Notes: generated by a model from the letters alone, not told the origin. A DNA stretch of 64,000 nucleotides from CBDDIP01 sp965279405 (GCA_965279405.1 OZ257157.1:4774001-4838000); one strand, 5' to 3'. Shown: positions 8,256-16,772, counted from the first letter of the stretch. Made by a program: numbers and translations.

Positions 8256-9265
8256 GACAGCCGGATCCGCGGGTCGGCAATGGCGTAGGCGATGTCCGTG
8301 ACGAGGTTGGTCAGCAGGAACGCCGCGCCACCGAGGACGGTGACGCCGACGATGGCCGGGTAGTCGAGCTTGCGCGACGCCTCCACCGCGTAGCTGCCGA
8401 GGCCGGGCCAGGCGAACACGGTCTCGGTGAGGACCGCGCCGGTGATCAGGAAGGCGAAGGCGAAGGCGACGATCGTGATCGTCGGCAGCAGCGCGTTGCG
8501 CAGCGCGTGCGTGTTCACCACCGTGCGTTCGCGCAGGCCCATGGCGCGAGCGACGCGGACGTACTCCATCGAGAATTCGTCGAGCAGGCTGGCGCGCACG
8601 AGGCGCGAGACGATGCCCACCACACCCCAGCCGAGCACGCTGGCCGGCAGGATCAGGTGCATCACCGCAGCCTTGAACGTCGTCATGTCGCCGTGGAGCA
8701 ACGAGTCGATCGTGAAGAAGCCGGTGATCTTGTCCGGGGCAGCGGCGCGCGGGTCGAGCCGGCCTGGGCCGGGCAGCCAGCCGAGCTCCGCGTAGAACAC
8801 GTAGAGCACGAGCAGACCCGCCCAGAACGCCGGCAGCGACGACCCGATGAGGGCGAAGAAGCGGGCGAGGTGGTCGACGAGCTTGTTGCGCTTCCGTGCA
8901 GCCAGCACCCCGAGACCGACGCCGATGACGACGCCGATGAACAACGCCGTGATGGTCAGCTCCAGCGTTGCCGGCAGGCGCTCCCACAAGTCGTGGATCA
9001 CCGGCTTGCGCGTGGTGAACGACGTGCCCATGTCGCCCTGCACGAGGTTCTTCATGTACTTGCCGTACTGGACGATGACCGTGTCGTCGAGGCCCCACTT
9101 GGCCTTCGCCGCGTTGACGATGATCGGGTTGTTGATGTTGCGCACGCCCACGATCGACGCCAGCGGATCCGCCGGCGTCAACCGCGAGACGATGAACACC
9201 GCGGTGGCGATGCCGAGCAGCAGGAACGGCATCACCGCCAAGCGGCGAAGGAGGTACCTCTTCAA
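8252..9265 (-). CDS. ABC transporter permease (OppB/DppB type)
   Basis: The 337-residue membrane protein starts with a short basic segment and helix (RRLAVMPFLLLGIATAVF), followed by the periplasm-facing region with GDMGTSFTTRKPV that typifies OppB/DppB. Six helices and the coupling loop YVRVARAMGLRERTVVNTHALRNALLP are seen. It is the first permease after the binding-protein gene, 10 bases downstream of that gene's stop. Confidence 0.9.
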   Translation of the reverse strand: MKRYLLRRLAVMPFLLLGIATAVFIVSRLTPADPLASIVGVRNINNPIIVNAAKAKWGLDDTVIVQYGKYMKNLVQGDMGTSFTTRKPVIHDLWERLPATLELTITALFIGVVIGVGLGVLAARKRNKLVDHLARFFALIGSSLPAFWAGLLVLYVFYAELGWLPGPGRLDPRAAAPDKITGFFTIDSLLHGDMTTFKAAVMHLILPASVLGWGVVGIVSRLVRASLLDEFSMEYVRVARAMGLRERTVVNTHALRNALLPTITIVAFAFAFLITGAVLTETVFAWPGLGSYAVEASRKLDYPAIVGVTVLGGAAFLLTNLVTDIAYAIADPRIRLS

Positions 9266-9275
9266 CGCGCCGGTG

Positions 9276-10979
9276 TCATTCGGCTTTGCCGAGTCGGGCG
9301 AGGTCGAGGTTGCAGCAGGCGCTGTAGTGCATGCCGACGATGTCGGCGCGGCTGGCCAGGAACAGGTCGGGGTTGACCAGCGGGATCACGATCTGGTCGT
9401 CGATCATCAGCTGGGCGAGCTGTCCGTACAGGTCGGCCCGCGTGGCGTCGTCGTTCGCCGCGAACGCCTGAGCGAGCAGATCGGTCTCCTCGGTGTTCTC
9501 CGCCTCACCGCTGAAGCCGAGCCACGTGGCGTTGGGGATCAACCCGAAGTACTGCACGTACTGGCTGGAGTCGGTGTGGTCGGGGGCGAAGTAGATCGCC
9601 GTGACGGGGATGCCGTCACTGGTGATCTTCGACAGCCACACGGAGAACTCGACCGGGTTGAGCTCGAGCGTGATGCCGATCTCCTTGAGGTCGGTCTGCA
9701 CCTTCTGCATCGCCGTCGAGAAGTCGACGCCGTAGACGTTGAACGACGGGAACGTCGCGTCGAGCGTGATGTCCCCGACACCCGAGTCCGTCATCAGCTG
9801 CTTGGCCGTGTCGAGGTCCTGCTTCGGCTCGGCGAGCCCATCGGTGCCGAGGAACCCGTTGGGGATCGGCGACGGCTGCGAGTGACCGGCGCCGGCGACC
9901 GTGACGTCGAGCAGGCCCGGGTAGTCGAGCGCCAAGCGGATCGCCTTGCGCACGTTCGGGTCCTTCAACGCCTCGCCGCCCTTGGCGCCGGGGCTGAGGC
10001 CGATGTAGACGTAGTTGAAGCTCGGCACCTGGGTGACGGTGATGTCGTCGCCGCTCATGCCGTTGGCGACGTCGGCCGAGATCTGCATGGCGATGTCCAC
10101 GGCACCCTGCTCGAGCTCCTGGCGCTGCGTCACCGCGTCCGGGGTCTCCTTGATGATCACTTCCGGGAAGTGCGCCTTGGCGCCCCAGTAGTCGTCGTTG
10201 CGGAGGAACTTCAGCTCGTTGCCCTCGGTGTAGCTCTCCAGCGAGAACGGGCCGCTGCCGGCCGAGTTGCTGAGGAACCAGTCCTCCGCCTTGTCGGTGG
10301 TCGGGTCGAGCGTCGCGCCGTTCTCCTGGGCCACCTTGCTGTTGATGATGCCGAGGTAGCTGGCGTTCACCTGGGCGAGGAAGGCCGAGTTCGCCGCGTT
10401 CAGGGTGACCACGACCGTCTCCGGATCGGGCGTGTCGATCGTCTCGACCGACGACACCAGGTACGAGGCCGAGCCCTGGAGGCCCTTGAGCCGCTCCCAC
10501 GAGAACTTGACGTCCGCGCTCGTCACCGGCGTGCCGTCGGCGAACGTCGCCGCCGGATCGAGGTGGAAGGTGAACTCGGTCTGCGCGTCGTTGTTCTCCC
10601 ACGACGTGGCGAGCCGCGGCACGAGCGTCTTGTTGTCGGCGTCGAGGCCGATCAACGTCTCGTAGACCGCGGTCATGAAGATCTGGCAGGTGTCGCAGTA
10701 GGCCAGCGACGGGTCGAGCGAGTTGACGTCCATCTGGCGAGCGATGACGAGCGCCGTGTCGGAGTCGCCCCCGGTCCCGCCGTCGGTGGTCGGCGTCGTG
10801 TCGCCCGTGGCGGTGGTGTCGCCCGGGGCGTCCGTGCCAGACGGCGCTTCCGTTCCGCCGGTGGTGCCATCGGTGGCACCCTTGTCGTCGCTGCTGCAGG
10901 CAGCCAGCGCCAGCGAGCCAACCGCGAGCAGCGCCGCAGCGATGCGGGCACCAGTCCTTCGAGACCGACCGTGCGTCAT
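9276..10979 (-). CDS. Extracellular solute-binding lipoprotein, family 5 (Opp/Dpp type)
   Basis: The 567-residue protein has a lipoprotein signal with lipobox LAAC (C28), a Thr/Gly-rich linker to about residue 73, then a family 5 binding domain (ARQMDVNSLDPSLAY, then FTFHLDPAATFADGTPVTSADVKFSW in two parts). Anchored outside the membrane, it would capture the substrate for the importer. It is the first gene of the operon and faces a TetR gene across 63 bases, so substrate-responsive control is likely. The ligand cannot be predicted; family members bind peptides, sugars and other compounds. Confidence 0.9.
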   Translation of the reverse strand: MTHGRSRRTGARIAAALLAVGSLALAACSSDDKGATDGTTGGTEAPSGTDAPGDTTATGDTTPTTDGGTGGDSDTALVIARQMDVNSLDPSLAYCDTCQIFMTAVYETLIGLDADNKTLVPRLATSWENNDAQTEFTFHLDPAATFADGTPVTSADVKFSWERLKGLQGSASYLVSSVETIDTPDPETVVVTLNAANSAFLAQVNASYLGIINSKVAQENGATLDPTTDKAEDWFLSNSAGSGPFSLESYTEGNELKFLRNDDYWGAKAHFPEVIIKETPDAVTQRQELEQGAVDIAMQISADVANGMSGDDITVTQVPSFNYVYIGLSPGAKGGEALKDPNVRKAIRLALDYPGLLDVTVAGAGHSQPSPIPNGFLGTDGLAEPKQDLDTAKQLMTDSGVGDITLDATFPSFNVYGVDFSTAMQKVQTDLKEIGITLELNPVEFSVWLSKITSDGIPVTAIYFAPDHTDSSQYVQYFGLIPNATWLGFSGEAENTEETDLLAQAFAANDDATRADLYGQLAQLMIDDQIVIPLVNPDLFLASRADIVGMHYSACCNLDLARLGKAE

Positions 10980-11042
10980 GATCCTCCCCGATCCCTGCGT
11001 GACCCCTGTCGCTGCAGTGGGTGTAGTAAATACGCTGGTGCA
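10980..11042. promoter_or_regulatory. Divergent promoter region between importer operon and TetR gene
   Basis: This 63-base spacer must contain the operon promoter (minus) and the regulator promoter (plus). An AT-richer patch GTAGTAAATAC at about 11026-11036 is the best -10 candidate for either strand, and a CTGCAG palindrome lies near 11013. A TetR operator is expected here, but I cannot define one with confidence. Confidence 0.4.
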
Positions 11043-11690
11043 ATGAGCGTCAAGGATCCATCAACCGCATCCAGGGAACCCGAGGTGAAGACTCTGCGCG
11101 AGACGCAGCGGTTGGAGACCCGCCGGGTGCTGGCCGAGCACGCGATCCGCCTGTTCCACGAGCGCGGCTTCGACGAGACCACCGTCGACGAGATCGCCTC
11201 CGCGGCCGGGGTCAGCCCGCGTACGTTCTTCCTGCACTTCCCCACCAAGGCCGCTGCGGCCTTCCCCGATCACGACGAACGAGTCGTTGCCTTCCGTGAG
11301 CGCCTGTTCGCTGGTGCGGGCGGCCGCAACCCCATCCCCAACCTGCTCACGCTGCTGTTGAGCGACGTCCGCACGCACTCGCCGATGCGCCGTGCTCGCT
11401 ACCAGCTGCTGGCCAAGGTGGAGGCGCTGCGCGACGAGGACGCGCGCACCGACCACGACTACGAGGGCATCATCGCCGACTACCTGATGGAGCACTGGGG
11501 TCACGACGTGGAGGCCCGCGTGCGGTCGCACGCGATCGCCAACGCCTGCATGGGCGTCATCCGCGCCTCGCTCATCGCGTGGAGCGAGGACGGCATCGAT
11601 CCGCAGCAGGTCTGCTTCGAGATCCTCAACCGGATGCTCGGCGCGCCGTTCGACAATCCGCTGCAGTCACTGCAGCGACTTCAGGAATGA
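11043..11690 (+). CDS. TetR-family transcriptional regulator
   Basis: The 215-residue protein has an N-terminal TetR helix-turn-helix at about residues 22-68: HAIRLFHERGFDETTVDEIA, then AAGVSPRTFFLHFPTKA. A variable helical ligand-binding domain follows. It is divergent from the ABC importer operon, the usual arrangement for a local repressor, so it likely senses the imported compound or a product. The ATG follows only a short leader. Its stop overlaps the start of the DUF427 gene (ATGA), so the two are co-transcribed. Confidence 0.85.
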   Translation: MSVKDPSTASREPEVKTLRETQRLETRRVLAEHAIRLFHERGFDETTVDEIASAAGVSPRTFFLHFPTKAAAAFPDHDERVVAFRERLFAGAGGRNPIPNLLTLLLSDVRTHSPMRRARYQLLAKVEALRDEDARTDHDYEGIIADYLMEHWGHDVEARVRSHAIANACMGVIRASLIAWSEDGIDPQQVCFEILNRMLGAPFDNPLQSLQRLQE

Positions 11691-12184
11691 ACCGACCCGT
11701 TCGGGTCGAGCCCGGTCCGGGCCAGGAGAGCGTGTGGGACTACCCGCGCCCGCCGGCGGTCATGCCGTCGAGCGAGCACGTGCGCATCGTCCACCGCGGC
11801 GTGGTGGTCGCCGACACGGTCGCCGCGATCCGCGTGCTGGAGACCAGCCAACCACCGGCGTACTACCTGCCACGGGCCGACGTCGCGATCGATCTGCTGC
11901 AGCCGTCGCGGTCGCGCTCGATGTGCGAGTGGAAGGGCGCGGCCGCGTACTGGACGCTCCTCGTCGACGGGACGTCGGTGCCGGACGTGGCGTGGAGCTA
12001 CCCGCACCCGACGCCCGCGTTCGAGCCGATCACCGACCACCTCGCCTTCTACCCGCAGCGCGTCGACGAGTGCTGGGTGGACGACGAGCGCGTCCAGGCC
12101 AACGCCGGCGGCTTCTACGGCGGGTGGATCACCAGCAAGGTGGTGGGCCCGTTCAAGGGCGAGCCCGGCACGCTGCACTGGTGA
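11687..12184 (+). CDS. DUF427 domain protein
   Basis: The 165-residue soluble protein matches DUF427 by its features: VWDYPRPP near the start, PAYYLPRADV in the middle, SMCEWKGAAAYWT, a proline-flanked AWSYPHPTPAFEPI, and LAFYPQRVDECWVDDERV. The family folds as a small beta barrel and has no agreed biochemical role. The ATGA overlap with the TetR gene shows co-expression, but a functional link is not evident. Confidence 0.8.
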   Translation: MNRPVRVEPGPGQESVWDYPRPPAVMPSSEHVRIVHRGVVVADTVAAIRVLETSQPPAYYLPRADVAIDLLQPSRSRSMCEWKGAAAYWTLLVDGTSVPDVAWSYPHPTPAFEPITDHLAFYPQRVDECWVDDERVQANAGGFYGGWITSKVVGPFKGEPGTLHW

Positions 12185-12216
12185 TCCGACCGATCTGAAA
12201 ATTCTTCCTCAAGGTT

Positions 12217-12232
12217 CGGCCCCAATGGGCCG
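12217..12232 (+). terminator. Short hairpin after the DUF427 gene
   Basis: CGGCCC and GGGCCG form a 6-bp stem around CAAT, 33 bases after the stop. No T run follows, so this is a weak terminator candidate. Confidence 0.3.
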
Positions 12233-12240
12233 ATGAAGAG

Positions 12241-12405
12241 TCAGCACAGCCAGGTTGGTGCTGGGAACGTACGGGGAAAGCCGGTGCGTTCGGCGAAACG
12301 GTCACCTCTGCGAGATCAGACGGCGAAACGGTCAACGGGCCTACACCGCGCATCAGCGGCACGGCCGCCGGACTGCAGCAACGTTCACGATCTGAGGAGT
12401 TACCG
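12241..12405 (+). promoter_or_regulatory. Possible structured leader of the ice-binding protein gene
   Basis: This 165-base leader contains two exact copies of a 14-base element, CGGCGAAACGGTCA, at 12291-12304 and 12321-12334. The first copy lies in a local hairpin (CGTT/AACG with flanking GTG/CAC). GGGGAAAGCCGGTGCG just upstream resembles part of a cobalamin-type leader, but the conserved downstream box of that class is missing. A purine-rich GAGGAG lies 8 bases before the ATG at 12406. The evidence supports a structured or protein-bound leader, not a named riboswitch. Confidence 0.35.
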
Positions 12406-13437
12406 ATGTTCCAGTCCACCCGAGGCGCAAGCGCGCCCACTTGCACCCCGCGCCGCACCGCCCGCCGACTCGGTGTCGTGTTCGCGGCAGCAACGCTCGC
12501 CGTCATGGCCGCCGGAGCGACGCCCGCTTCCGCGGCGATCGTGCCCAACGTCGGCTTGGCCACCGCGGCCAACTACGCCGTGCTCGGCGGCTCGACGGTC
12601 ACCAACACCGGCCCGAGCGTGCTCAACGGCAGCCTCGGCCTCTCCCCCGGCACCGACGTCGTCGGCTTCCCGCCGGGCAACATCGTGCCGCCCGGCGTGA
12701 TCGACGCGACCAACGCCGCTGCGGCTCAGGCACAGTCCGATCTCACCGCGGCCTACGTCGATGCGGCCAACCGCCCGATCAACGCCACGACCACTGCCGA
12801 CCTCGGCAACCAGACCCTCTTGCCCGGCGTCTACTCCGGGCCGAGCAAGGGCGCCCTGCTCATCACCGGGCCGCTGGTGCTCGATGGCGAGGGCAACTTC
12901 GACTCGGTGTTCATCTTCCAGACCGACTCGACGCTGACCACCGCGTCGGGCAGCTCGGTGGTGCTGACCAACGGCGCGCAGGCGTGCCACGTCTTCTGGC
13001 AGGTCGGCAGCTCGGCCACCCTCGGCAGCGGCTCGGTGTTCACCGGCAACATCATGGCGCTCGAGTCGATCTCGCTGAACGACAGCGTCACCGTCCACGG
13101 TCGGGCGCTCGCTCGCAACGGCGCGGTCACGTTGATCAACGACACGTTCACCCAACCGAGCTGCGACACCGGCCCGACGACGCCGACCACGAGCACCACG
13201 GCCCCAGGTGGAACTGGTGGCACCGGTGGAACAGGTGGCACCGGTGGAACAGGTGGCACTGGCGGCACGGGTGGCGGCACTGGCGGCGGCGTTGGCGGCG
13301 CGAACGGAACCCTCGGCCTGACGCTGCCGAGCACCGGGCGCTCGGTCCTGCTGCCGTCGCTGCTGGGGGCGACGATGCTCGCCTTCGGTGCGGCACTGAC
13401 CGTGTCGGTCCGCCGAAGGACCGAGATCCAGCCCTGA
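12406..13437 (+). CDS. Ice-binding-like (DUF3494) secreted protein with LPSTG sortase anchor
   Basis: The 343-residue precursor has a signal peptide ending near residue 43 (ATPASA), then a DUF3494 ice-binding-like domain at about 48-250: LATAANYAVLGGSTVTNTG, GVYSGPSKGALLITGPLVLD and VFWQVGSSATLGSGSVFTGNI. DUF3494 folds as an irregular beta solenoid, used by known members for ice binding or adhesion. A Thr/Gly linker of near-identical GGTGGT units follows, then LPSTG (307-311), a hydrophobic helix and RRRTE, a complete sortase sorting signal. The next gene is a sortase. Ice binding itself is not shown; surface adhesion is equally possible. Confidence 0.85.
   Translation: MFQSTRGASAPTCTPRRTARRLGVVFAAATLAVMAAGATPASAAIVPNVGLATAANYAVLGGSTVTNTGPSVLNGSLGLSPGTDVVGFPPGNIVPPGVIDATNAAAAQAQSDLTAAYVDAANRPINATTTADLGNQTLLPGVYSGPSKGALLITGPLVLDGEGNFDSVFIFQTDSTLTTASGSSVVLTNGAQACHVFWQVGSSATLGSGSVFTGNIMALESISLNDSVTVHGRALARNGAVTLINDTFTQPSCDTGPTTPTTSTTAPGGTGGTGGTGGTGGTGGTGGTGGGTGGGVGGANGTLGLTLPSTGRSVLLPSLLGATMLAFGAALTVSVRRRTEIQP
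13207..13299 (+). repeat. In-frame GGTGGAAC(A/T)GGTGGCAC(C/T) minisatellite
   Basis: Tandem 18-base units, degenerating towards the 3' end, encode the Gly-Gly-Thr wall-spanning linker of the LPSTG protein. Copy number may vary between strains and would alter the linker length. Confidence 0.8.
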
Positions 13438-13444
13438 TCTGATC

Positions 13445-13471
13445 GGGCCGGACGGCTGGTCCGTTCGGCCC
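13445..13471 (+). terminator. Terminator-like hairpin after the LPSTG protein gene
   Basis: GGGCCGGACGG pairs with CCGTTCGGCCC with one mismatch around a short loop, 8 bases after the stop. It would separate the ice-binding-like gene from the sortase gene, although read-through is possible. Confidence 0.5.
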
Positions 13472-13654
13472 ATTCGGTGATCGGCGCCCACGCGACGCGC
13501 CGACCACCGGTACGGTCCAGTCCCGAGAGGGAAGCGTTGATCCGCCGGCCATGTTGGTCGTTCGTCCGGCGAGGAGCTACTGCGAACCCACCCCACTCCG
13601 TACCTCGCTGTCGACATCCCGTCGACGGCGAGGCATCCGGAAGGGATGGGTGCC

Positions 13655-14440
13655 ATGTCGCCGTCAACCGTTCGAGTCCCGCAGCCGCGCCGGCGCACCA
13701 CTGCGATGCGCATGGTGCTGGTGTCCGCAGCGCTCGTCGCAGTCGGCGGGATCGACGGGCCTTCGTCGAGCCACACCGCCGAGGCACGCGAGGCGACCAC
13801 CGCTGACGTGGTCGTCGTCCCGATCAGCGGTGCGGCCCAGCTCTCCGTTGCGTCGCCCGCCGTTCGCCTCGATCCGCCGGCGCCGCAGCCGGTCGTCGTG
13901 GCCGTCGCTGATCCGCCGGTTCCCGTCGTCCCTCCCGCCCCGGTCGTCAACCGTTCGACGTGTCGCACGAACCTGTCCAACGCGGTGATGACGATCGTCA
14001 TCCCCGACATCTCCTACAACTGCCCCGTCTACGCCGGCGGCCAATCGACCATCGATGCCGGCGCAGTCACGCTCGTCAACGATCGCGGCACCAGCTCGCT
14101 GTTCGCCACGACGCCCGGCGGCGCCGGCACGCTGTGGATCGCTGCCCACCGCACCTCGCACGGCGGAGCGTTCGCCGCGGTTCCGTCGCTCGTCAACGGC
14201 GCAGTCGTCACCGTCTCGAACGGAGCGGTGACCGCGCGCTACCGGATCGTCGGTCGGGTGTACGTCGAGGTGGCAAGCAACGGACGCGTCATCAACGCGT
14301 CGGGCGCGGCCACGGAGGCGGCGACGTTCGACGCCGTGTTCCGCACCGACGGCGGCGGTGGGCTGGCCCCGCGCCTGCTGCTGCAGACGTGTGACGGAGC
14401 GCGCTTCCGGTGGATGATCTACGCCGACCTCATCGCCTGA
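13655..14440 (+). CDS. Sortase (likely partner of the upstream LPSTG protein)
   Basis: The 261-residue protein has a basic N-terminus and signal-anchor helix (MRMVLVSAALVAVGG), a Pro/Val-rich stalk, and a C-terminal sortase domain. The catalytic triad is visible: H165 (AAHRTS), C246 (LLQTCDG) and R250 (ARFRW), numbered from ATG 13655. The mid-domain IPDISYNCPVYAGG corresponds to the usual early sortase strand. It would cleave LPxTG-type signals and attach the protein to the cell surface. ATG 13655 is preferred over ATG 13646 because GGAAGGG lies 9 bases before it. Sortase class is uncertain (E/F-like). Confidence 0.85.
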   Translation: MSPSTVRVPQPRRRTTAMRMVLVSAALVAVGGIDGPSSSHTAEAREATTADVVVVPISGAAQLSVASPAVRLDPPAPQPVVVAVADPPVPVVPPAPVVNRSTCRTNLSNAVMTIVIPDISYNCPVYAGGQSTIDAGAVTLVNDRGTSSLFATTPGGAGTLWIAAHRTSHGGAFAAVPSLVNGAVVTVSNGAVTARYRIVGRVYVEVASNGRVINASGAATEAATFDAVFRTDGGGGLAPRLLLQTCDGARFRWMIYADLIA

Positions 14441-14460
14441 TGGCGACCACTACCGCACGG

Positions 14461-15609
14461 CTACTGGAGGTGCAGTTCGGCCTTCGGGGGCGCGTGGGCC
14501 AGCAACGGCAGCGGCGGGTGGGCTGACGCCGCAGGTGCCGGCGGATCGCACGGGTTGGCGTCGCGGGCGACGGTTCGGCCGACTCGTTGGGCGTCACCGA
14601 ACGCTTGCACTCCGCCAGCGGTGTCGACGATGAAGAAGCCGAGGCCGGTTCGCGTCGGCACGATGGCCGACGCGATCACGGGCACGGCGAAGGCCTTGCT
14701 CGCATCGACCGGGATGGCGCTGACGGTGGCATCGTCGCCGTCAGTGGCCGCAACCCACGCCATGATCAACTCCGGCAGTTGCGGTGTCTGGATCGCGGAG
14801 ACGCAGATCGACGACATCGCCTCGGCGGCCTGCAACGACCACCACGGGTTGACCGGGAGGTTCTCGGGGTCGCGGATCTCGAAGTGGAGGTGCGGCACCG
14901 ACAGGCGGGCGTTGCCGCTGTCACCCATGAACCCGATGACGTCGCCCGCGTGCACCTTGGTGCCGACGGCGATGGTGAACGGCGAGCGCCACTCGGCCGG
15001 GAACACGTTGTCCTCGGTGCCGGGCGTGTCGTCGTTGAGGTGGCAGTAGATGTACGACCAGTCGTCGGCGTCGACGATGCGCAGGCAGATGCTGGTGCCG
15101 TTCGCTCCCGTGGAGATCTTGGTGACGGTGCCGTCGACCGCGGCGATCAAGGGCTGCAGGCGGACGCCGATGAGGTCGTTGCCGATGTGGAACCGCGTGC
15201 ACGCGTCGCGGCAGGCGCCCCAGTCGTCGAAGCCGACGACGGGCCCGAGCACCGGGAAGGTGATCGGGCGGATCGTCAGCGCTTCGCTCGGCGGCACCTC
15301 GGCGTCGATGTCGTCGTCTGGCGGTGGCTCCACTGGAGCGACGTCCGGCGTGGCCGTCGTGGTCGTGGTCGAGTCGTCGGGAACCGTGGTCGGCGTGGAC
15401 GTGCTGGTGCCGTCTGACGCGCCGAGCTGCGTCGTCGTGGTCGTGGTGTCGTCCGGCGTGGTCGTCGTGGTGCTGGTCGGCTCGGGGATGGTCGGCTCGG
15501 GGGTCGCGCCTGCGGACGCCGCCGACGGGACGGCCAGCAGCATCACGAACAGCGACGCGGCGATTGCAGTGGCCGAGGCACCGGTGCGACGTGAGCGACG
15601 CAATGACAT
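14461..15609 (-). CDS. Secreted M23-family metallopeptidase-like protein
   Basis: The 382-residue protein has a signal peptide (ASLFVMLLAVPSAASA), a long Thr-rich linker of alternating Thr and Pro/Asp, and an M23 domain. HIGNDL carries the HxxxD zinc pair, and LSVPHLHFEIRD supplies the HxH motif with catalytic and zinc histidines. M23 enzymes cut peptidoglycan cross-links; many with a single divergent domain act as activators. A C-terminal region of about 110 residues is unassigned. Minus-strand, it converges with the sortase gene. A surface or division role is likely but not specified by the sequence. Confidence 0.85.
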   Translation of the reverse strand: MSLRRSRRTGASATAIAASLFVMLLAVPSAASAGATPEPTIPEPTSTTTTTPDDTTTTTTQLGASDGTSTSTPTTVPDDSTTTTTATPDVAPVEPPPDDDIDAEVPPSEALTIRPITFPVLGPVVGFDDWGACRDACTRFHIGNDLIGVRLQPLIAAVDGTVTKISTGANGTSICLRIVDADDWSYIYCHLNDDTPGTEDNVFPAEWRSPFTIAVGTKVHAGDVIGFMGDSGNARLSVPHLHFEIRDPENLPVNPWWSLQAAEAMSSICVSAIQTPQLPELIMAWVAATDGDDATVSAIPVDASKAFAVPVIASAIVPTRTGLGFFIVDTAGGVQAFGDAQRVGRTVARDANPCDPPAPAASAHPPLPLLAHAPPKAELHLQ

Positions 15610-15772
15610 CGAGGAGGGCTCCAAGGGCGAGACGAGCAGTGTCGGCCACGCTGCGCGGCCAACTTGAACGAACGAGAACAGGTGCATCCTGCCCGATCCA
15701 AGAGGACGCCGGATCACGCCCCGGTGAACGGCACGCAAACGGGTGATGACGGCTGAGGTGCAGCCGCTCGGC

Positions 15773-16696
15773 TCAGGCGAGGGCGGCGTCCAGCGACTCG
15801 ACCGACGGGGCGAAGTAGTACGAGCCGGATGCCGGGGTGGAGTAGTCGGTGAGGGCGTCGCGGGCCTGGCCGTTCATGCCGTAGATCGCTTCCATGCGCT
15901 CGCGCATCGGCGCCTGCTCGCGGCAGAAGCCCATGAAGTAGAGGCCGACGGTGCCGTCATGGAACGCATACGGGGTCGAGCGGCGGACCATCTCGCCGCG
16001 CTTGGCCGTTCCGTCGTCGCCGGTGGTGCCCTCACGCAGCTCGACGTGCGACAGGTGCGACGTGGGCACCTGCACGGCCAGCTTGGTGGAGTCGTCCTTG
16101 GTGCGGCCGAACGTGTTCTGCTGGTCCTCGAGCGAGAGACCGTTGAAGTACTTCAGGTCGTGCACCCAGCGCTGGGCAATGCAGAACGCGCCGCCGGCGC
16201 CGGGCTTGCCCTCCGGGACGATGCCGCGGTCGTGCTGGTCTTCCGGTGCCGGGTTGCCGGTGCCGTCGATGAAGCCGGTGAGGTCGAGGCTGTTGCGGTA
16301 GATGAACGCCGGCGTCTCGCGGGCGACCGTCATGTGGCCGGCGACGGCGTTGCGGAAGTTGAATTGCGCTTCCCAGCAGAGGTCCTTGTCGTCGGAGTGG
16401 ATCCAGATGAGGAGCTCCTCCTGGGTCGCCTTGGCGATCTTGCCGTCCGGCGACTCGTAGCCCGGGTAGGCCTGGAAGTCCTCGGGGATGTCGGTGGTCA
16501 GGTCGGCGAGCAGGGTCGGGCCGAACAGGATGCACACGTTGACGGGTGTGGTGACGCCGACCTCGGCGCCTGCAGCGCGCAGGTTGCGCAGCGCCTCCTT
16601 GATGACGCCCAGGTCGGCACCCTCGGTGCGGCTGAGGTGGGTGTACCACTGGTACTTCGTCAGGTTGGTGAGGATCGCGTGCTGGGGGTTCGGCAT
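15773..16696 (-). CDS. Dye-decolorizing (DyP-type) heme peroxidase
   Basis: The 307-residue protein has the DyP motif GFIDGTGNP with its catalytic Asp, the proximal heme histidine region TSHLSHVELREG, and the later RRSTPY arginine that lines the heme pocket. The C-terminal LYFMGFCRE and YGMNGQARDALTDY also fit the family. No signal peptide is seen, so it is cytoplasmic or encapsulin-targeted; no encapsulin gene is nearby. It stands alone, divergent from the SnoaL-like gene. Confidence 0.9.
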   Translation of the reverse strand: MPNPQHAILTNLTKYQWYTHLSRTEGADLGVIKEALRNLRAAGAEVGVTTPVNVCILFGPTLLADLTTDIPEDFQAYPGYESPDGKIAKATQEELLIWIHSDDKDLCWEAQFNFRNAVAGHMTVARETPAFIYRNSLDLTGFIDGTGNPAPEDQHDRGIVPEGKPGAGGAFCIAQRWVHDLKYFNGLSLEDQQNTFGRTKDDSTKLAVQVPTSHLSHVELREGTTGDDGTAKRGEMVRRSTPYAFHDGTVGLYFMGFCREQAPMRERMEAIYGMNGQARDALTDYSTPASGSYYFAPSVESLDAALA

Positions 16697-16772
16697 GACG
16701 CCAAGGTAGTCGCGGACACGTTCGGGTGAGCCAACCCGACGCAGCCTCCCAGCTCGTCTGATATTTTCTCAC

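Noticed and set aside
8847..11042. Long plus-strand open frame ahead of the TetR gene
   Set aside because: It lies antisense to the OppB-type permease and solute-binding protein genes and has low-complexity Arg/Val/Glu composition.
12241..12405. Cobalamin or c-di-AMP riboswitch upstream of the ice-binding-fold gene
   Set aside because: A partial resemblance (GGGGAAAGCCGGTGCG) is not supported by the conserved downstream elements of either class, so I left it as an unnamed leader.
13207..13299. CRISPR-like repeat array
   Set aside because: The repeats are contiguous, in frame and code for a Gly/Thr linker; there are no spacers.
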